From: Bacillota bacterium
Lineage (GTDB): Bacteria > Bacillota > UBA4882 > UBA10575
Direction of reading: 5' to 3'
Length of the DNA stretch: 7,369 nt
Assembly (NCBI GenBank): GCA_003511465.1
Contig: DOID01000158.1
Span: 1-7,369, forward strand
Shown here: one piece after another, positions 5,465 through 7,369 of the stretch
Position numbering within the stretch: the stretch's first letter is position 1
Layout: every line of letters starts with the position of its first letter
Notes under the pieces: model-generated
The model's input: only the letters and a program-made list of their open reading frames with translations
Told to the model about the DNA's origin: nothing
Databases searched by the model: none
Translations under genes and position numbers: made by a program

Positions 5465-7033
5465 TTACCGTTTATGATTCATAGCCCGGGCTTGTTCAAA
5501 CTCGGCGATAATCTCCGGTCCCGGTTTCTCGGTGAACAAAGAAACCAAGACAATGGCCAGACAAGAAAGGAGAAAAGCCGGTAACAACTCATAAATCCCA
5601 AACACACCGCCAAAGGGTTTAATCACCAGTTTCCAGATGAAAACCATACTCCCCCCAGTGACCATCCCGGCAATGGCCCCGGCGCGGGTTACCCGTTTCC
5701 AAAACAGGGAAAAGAGCATAATGGGACCGAAAGTAGCCCCAAAGCCCGCCCAGGCAAAGGAGACAATCGTAAAAATAACACTGTTTTCATCTAACGCAAT
5801 AACCATGGCGAAAGCAGCAATCACCAGGAGCATGATCCGCGTCACCTTCAGTACCGTCCGGTCGGAAGCATCTTTTTTCATGATCCCCTGGTACAAATTT
5901 TTCGAAACCGCCGAGGCGGCAATCAATAAATAGGAGTCGGACGAACTAATCGTCGCCGCTAGAATACCCGCCATCACGAAACCGGCCATTAATGGAATGA
6001 ACAGATTCGTTGAGAGCAGGATAAAGATACTCTCCGCTCCGCTTTGGGTTAAGAAAGCAGTTGGATAAACCACCCGGCCGATGATACCGATCCCGACCGC
6101 GGCTGTCAAAGAAATAGCACACCAAACAGTCGCAATCCGCCGGGATAAAGTAAGTTCTTGGGTTTTTTTGATCGCCATAAATTTCAATAAGACCTGTGGC
6201 ATCCCAAAATAGCCTAGCCCCCAGGAAAGGGTGGAAATAACCGTTAAGAGGCCATAGTGACCGGCGGGTCCGAAGAGCGGTTGGCTGCTTTCCCCCAGTT
6301 GTTGAACGCCGCCCTCCATGATCGGTTGGGCAATCCCGAAGAACTCCAGAAAACCCGGGATTTGTCGGGCATTGGCGATGACCGTCGCTAAACCGCCGGC
6401 CGCGGCGGTTCCGGCCCCTAAAACAACGACCAGCGCAATAAACATCACGATCCCCTGCATAAAATCGGAAGCGCTTTCCGCCAAAAAGCCGCCGACAAAC
6501 GTGTAGGAAATGACGAACAAAGCGCCCAAAACCATCATCAAATGATAGTTCGCGCCAAATAAAGTCGCAAACAGTTTACCGACTGTCACAAAACAACTGG
6601 AAGCATAAACCGTGAAGAAGACCAGAATAAACAAGGATGATATAGTCAAGAGGACCTTTTTCTCTTCTTTAAAGCGATTACTGAAAAAATCCGGAATTGT
6701 GATCGCATCTCCAGCAATATAAGAATAACCACGCAGTCTTTTCGCCACGAATAACCAATTCAAGTAGGTTCCGACTAAAAGACCGATCGCCGTCCAGATC
6801 GCATCACTCAAGCCGTAGAAATAGGCTACTCCAGGCAGTCCCATCAAGAGCCAACCGCTCATATCAGAAGCTTCCGCCGCCATCGCAGTAACCCACGGAC
6901 CCAAGCCTCGACCACCAATCAAAAAGTTATCACTACTGGCGCTAGCCCTTTTGGCGTAATAGAGCCCAATCCCGACTACCACCGCCATGTATATGATCAT
7001 GGCCGTTAAAATCTGTAGTTTATTTCCACCCAT
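5465..7033 (-). CDS. putP: Sodium/proline symporter, SSS family, PutP type
   Basis: Inner-membrane transporter that couples sodium entry to uptake of a solute, proline in characterised PutP proteins. The 522 residues compare with 502 in E. coli PutP. Shared features: LGPWVTAMAAEASDMSGWLLMGLPG near 44-68, with Asp57 and Ser59 matching E. coli Asp55 and Ser57 (sodium and proline sites); WGLGYFG at 271-277; Ser363-Ser364 matching Ser340-Thr341 of the second sodium-binding region; and FAWAGFGATFGP at 427-437. About thirteen hydrophobic segments are visible. A clear start: ATG with AAGGAGG seven bases upstream. In the GGFLA segment the usual VSWTD reads ESASD (186-190), which may alter substrate range, so another small amino acid or organic acid cannot be excluded. 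The gene is followed by the pbuG promoter. No strong terminator was seen after it, so some reading into the riboswitch region is possible. Confidence 0.9.
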   Translation of the reverse strand: MGGNKLQILTAMIIYMAVVVGIGLYYAKRASASSDNFLIGGRGLGPWVTAMAAEASDMSGWLLMGLPGVAYFYGLSDAIWTAIGLLVGTYLNWLFVAKRLRGYSYIAGDAITIPDFFSNRFKEEKKVLLTISSLFILVFFTVYASSCFVTVGKLFATLFGANYHLMMVLGALFVISYTFVGGFLAESASDFMQGIVMFIALVVVLGAGTAAAGGLATVIANARQIPGFLEFFGIAQPIMEGGVQQLGESSQPLFGPAGHYGLLTVISTLSWGLGYFGMPQVLLKFMAIKKTQELTLSRRIATVWCAISLTAAVGIGIIGRVVYPTAFLTQSGAESIFILLSTNLFIPLMAGFVMAGILAATISSSDSYLLIAASAVSKNLYQGIMKKDASDRTVLKVTRIMLLVIAAFAMVIALDENSVIFTIVSFAWAGFGATFGPIMLFSLFWKRVTRAGAIAGMVTGGSMVFIWKLVIKPFGGVFGIYELLPAFLLSCLAIVLVSLFTEKPGPEIIAEFEQARAMNHKR

Positions 7034-7369
7034 CTTTTTTCCTCCTTATTAACGCTATGTAACATCTCCTTTTTTTAGCTAACGTCCAGTGCCAAAAGAT
7101 CGTTACATATTTATTCAATTCTCCCCCGTCAAAATATAGTCTTGTACGGCGGCATTAATAAATAATCTCATATTTATTCTCTTCTTTCCGATATAATCCT
7201 TTATTTTAAGGAAAAGAGATTCCGGTTTGTATTTGTGGCCATAAATATCAAAAATTGCCCCCTCAACTTAACATCAATTATATGTTAGAATAGATGTTAG
7301 CTGCACGTTTCTATTTTTACTGTAGACGGATGGACAATCATCCTATCTCAATTTAAAGGTTGTGATCTT
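7034..7369. other. Gene-free region upstream of putP with short repeats
   Basis: I see no coding region with a ribosome site in these 336 bases. It is AT-rich and carries an 11-bp direct repeat, CATATTTATTC, at 7106-7116 and 7169-7179; an 8-bp inverted repeat, TATGTAAC (7056-7063) with GTTACATA (7102-7109); and three ATGTTA-type hexamers at 7269-7274, 7282-7287 and 7294-7299. A possible putP promoter is TTGACG (7127-7132), 17 bases before TATGTA (7104-7109), but its -10 box is poor. A perfect TATAAT lies on the minus strand near 7277-7282 without a good -35 box. A gene reading rightwards beyond 7369 may share this region. Confidence 0.4.
7040..7046 (-). promoter_or_regulatory. Ribosome binding site of putP
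   Basis: AAGGAGG on the minus strand lies seven bases before ATG 7033, a near-perfect match to the 16S rRNA 3' end. It suggests high translation and fixes the start. Confidence 0.8.

Noticed and set aside
7327..7342. Small hairpin GGATG-N6-CATCC at the right edge
   Set aside because: A 5-bp stem without a T-run or conserved context; it cannot be assigned a role.

Overview
The window carries four protein genes, all on the minus strand, with AT-rich gaps between them. From right to left (transcription order) they are a sodium/solute symporter of the PutP type, an AzgA/PbuG-type purine permease, a cobalamin-binding radical SAM protein with a DUF4070-like C-terminus, and a thiamine-diphosphate enzyme of the glyoxylate carboligase family that runs off the left edge. 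The strong AAGGAGG-type ribosome sites, the GTG and TTG starts, the purine riboswitch with an intrinsic terminator, and the protein similarities all suggest a Bacillota (Firmicutes) chromosome, probably an anaerobe of clostridial or related type. No closer placement can be made by eye.

Layout. 7369-7034 is a gene-free leader upstream of putP with several short repeats. 7033-5465 is the putP-like symporter. 5464-5025 holds a promoter, a guanine-class purine riboswitch and its terminator, leading into the pbuG-like permease (5024-3606). A terminator follows at 3550-3581. The radical SAM gene (3430-1898) comes next and ends at a second terminator near 1839-1855. A 214-base gap without a gene leads to a clear promoter and a roughly 95-nt leader with a stem-loop, then the gcl-like gene (1493 to the left edge, about 95 residues missing).

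How they fit together. The clearest regulatory unit is the riboswitch plus permease. Guanine binding should stabilise the aptamer and allow termination, shutting off an importer of guanine/hypoxanthine. The other genes look like separate transcription units, with terminators or promoters between them. A metabolic link between purine uptake and the glyoxylate carboligase (purine to allantoin to glyoxylate to tartronate semialdehyde) is possible, but no allantoin or ureide genes are visible here.

I see no phage, IS element, CRISPR array or tRNA/rRNA gene. Most of the window is ordinary. The points most worth a second look are the unusual expression platform of the riboswitch, the glutamate in the Gcl-like active site where characterised E. 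coli Gcl has valine, and the solitary HpnP-like radical SAM protein.
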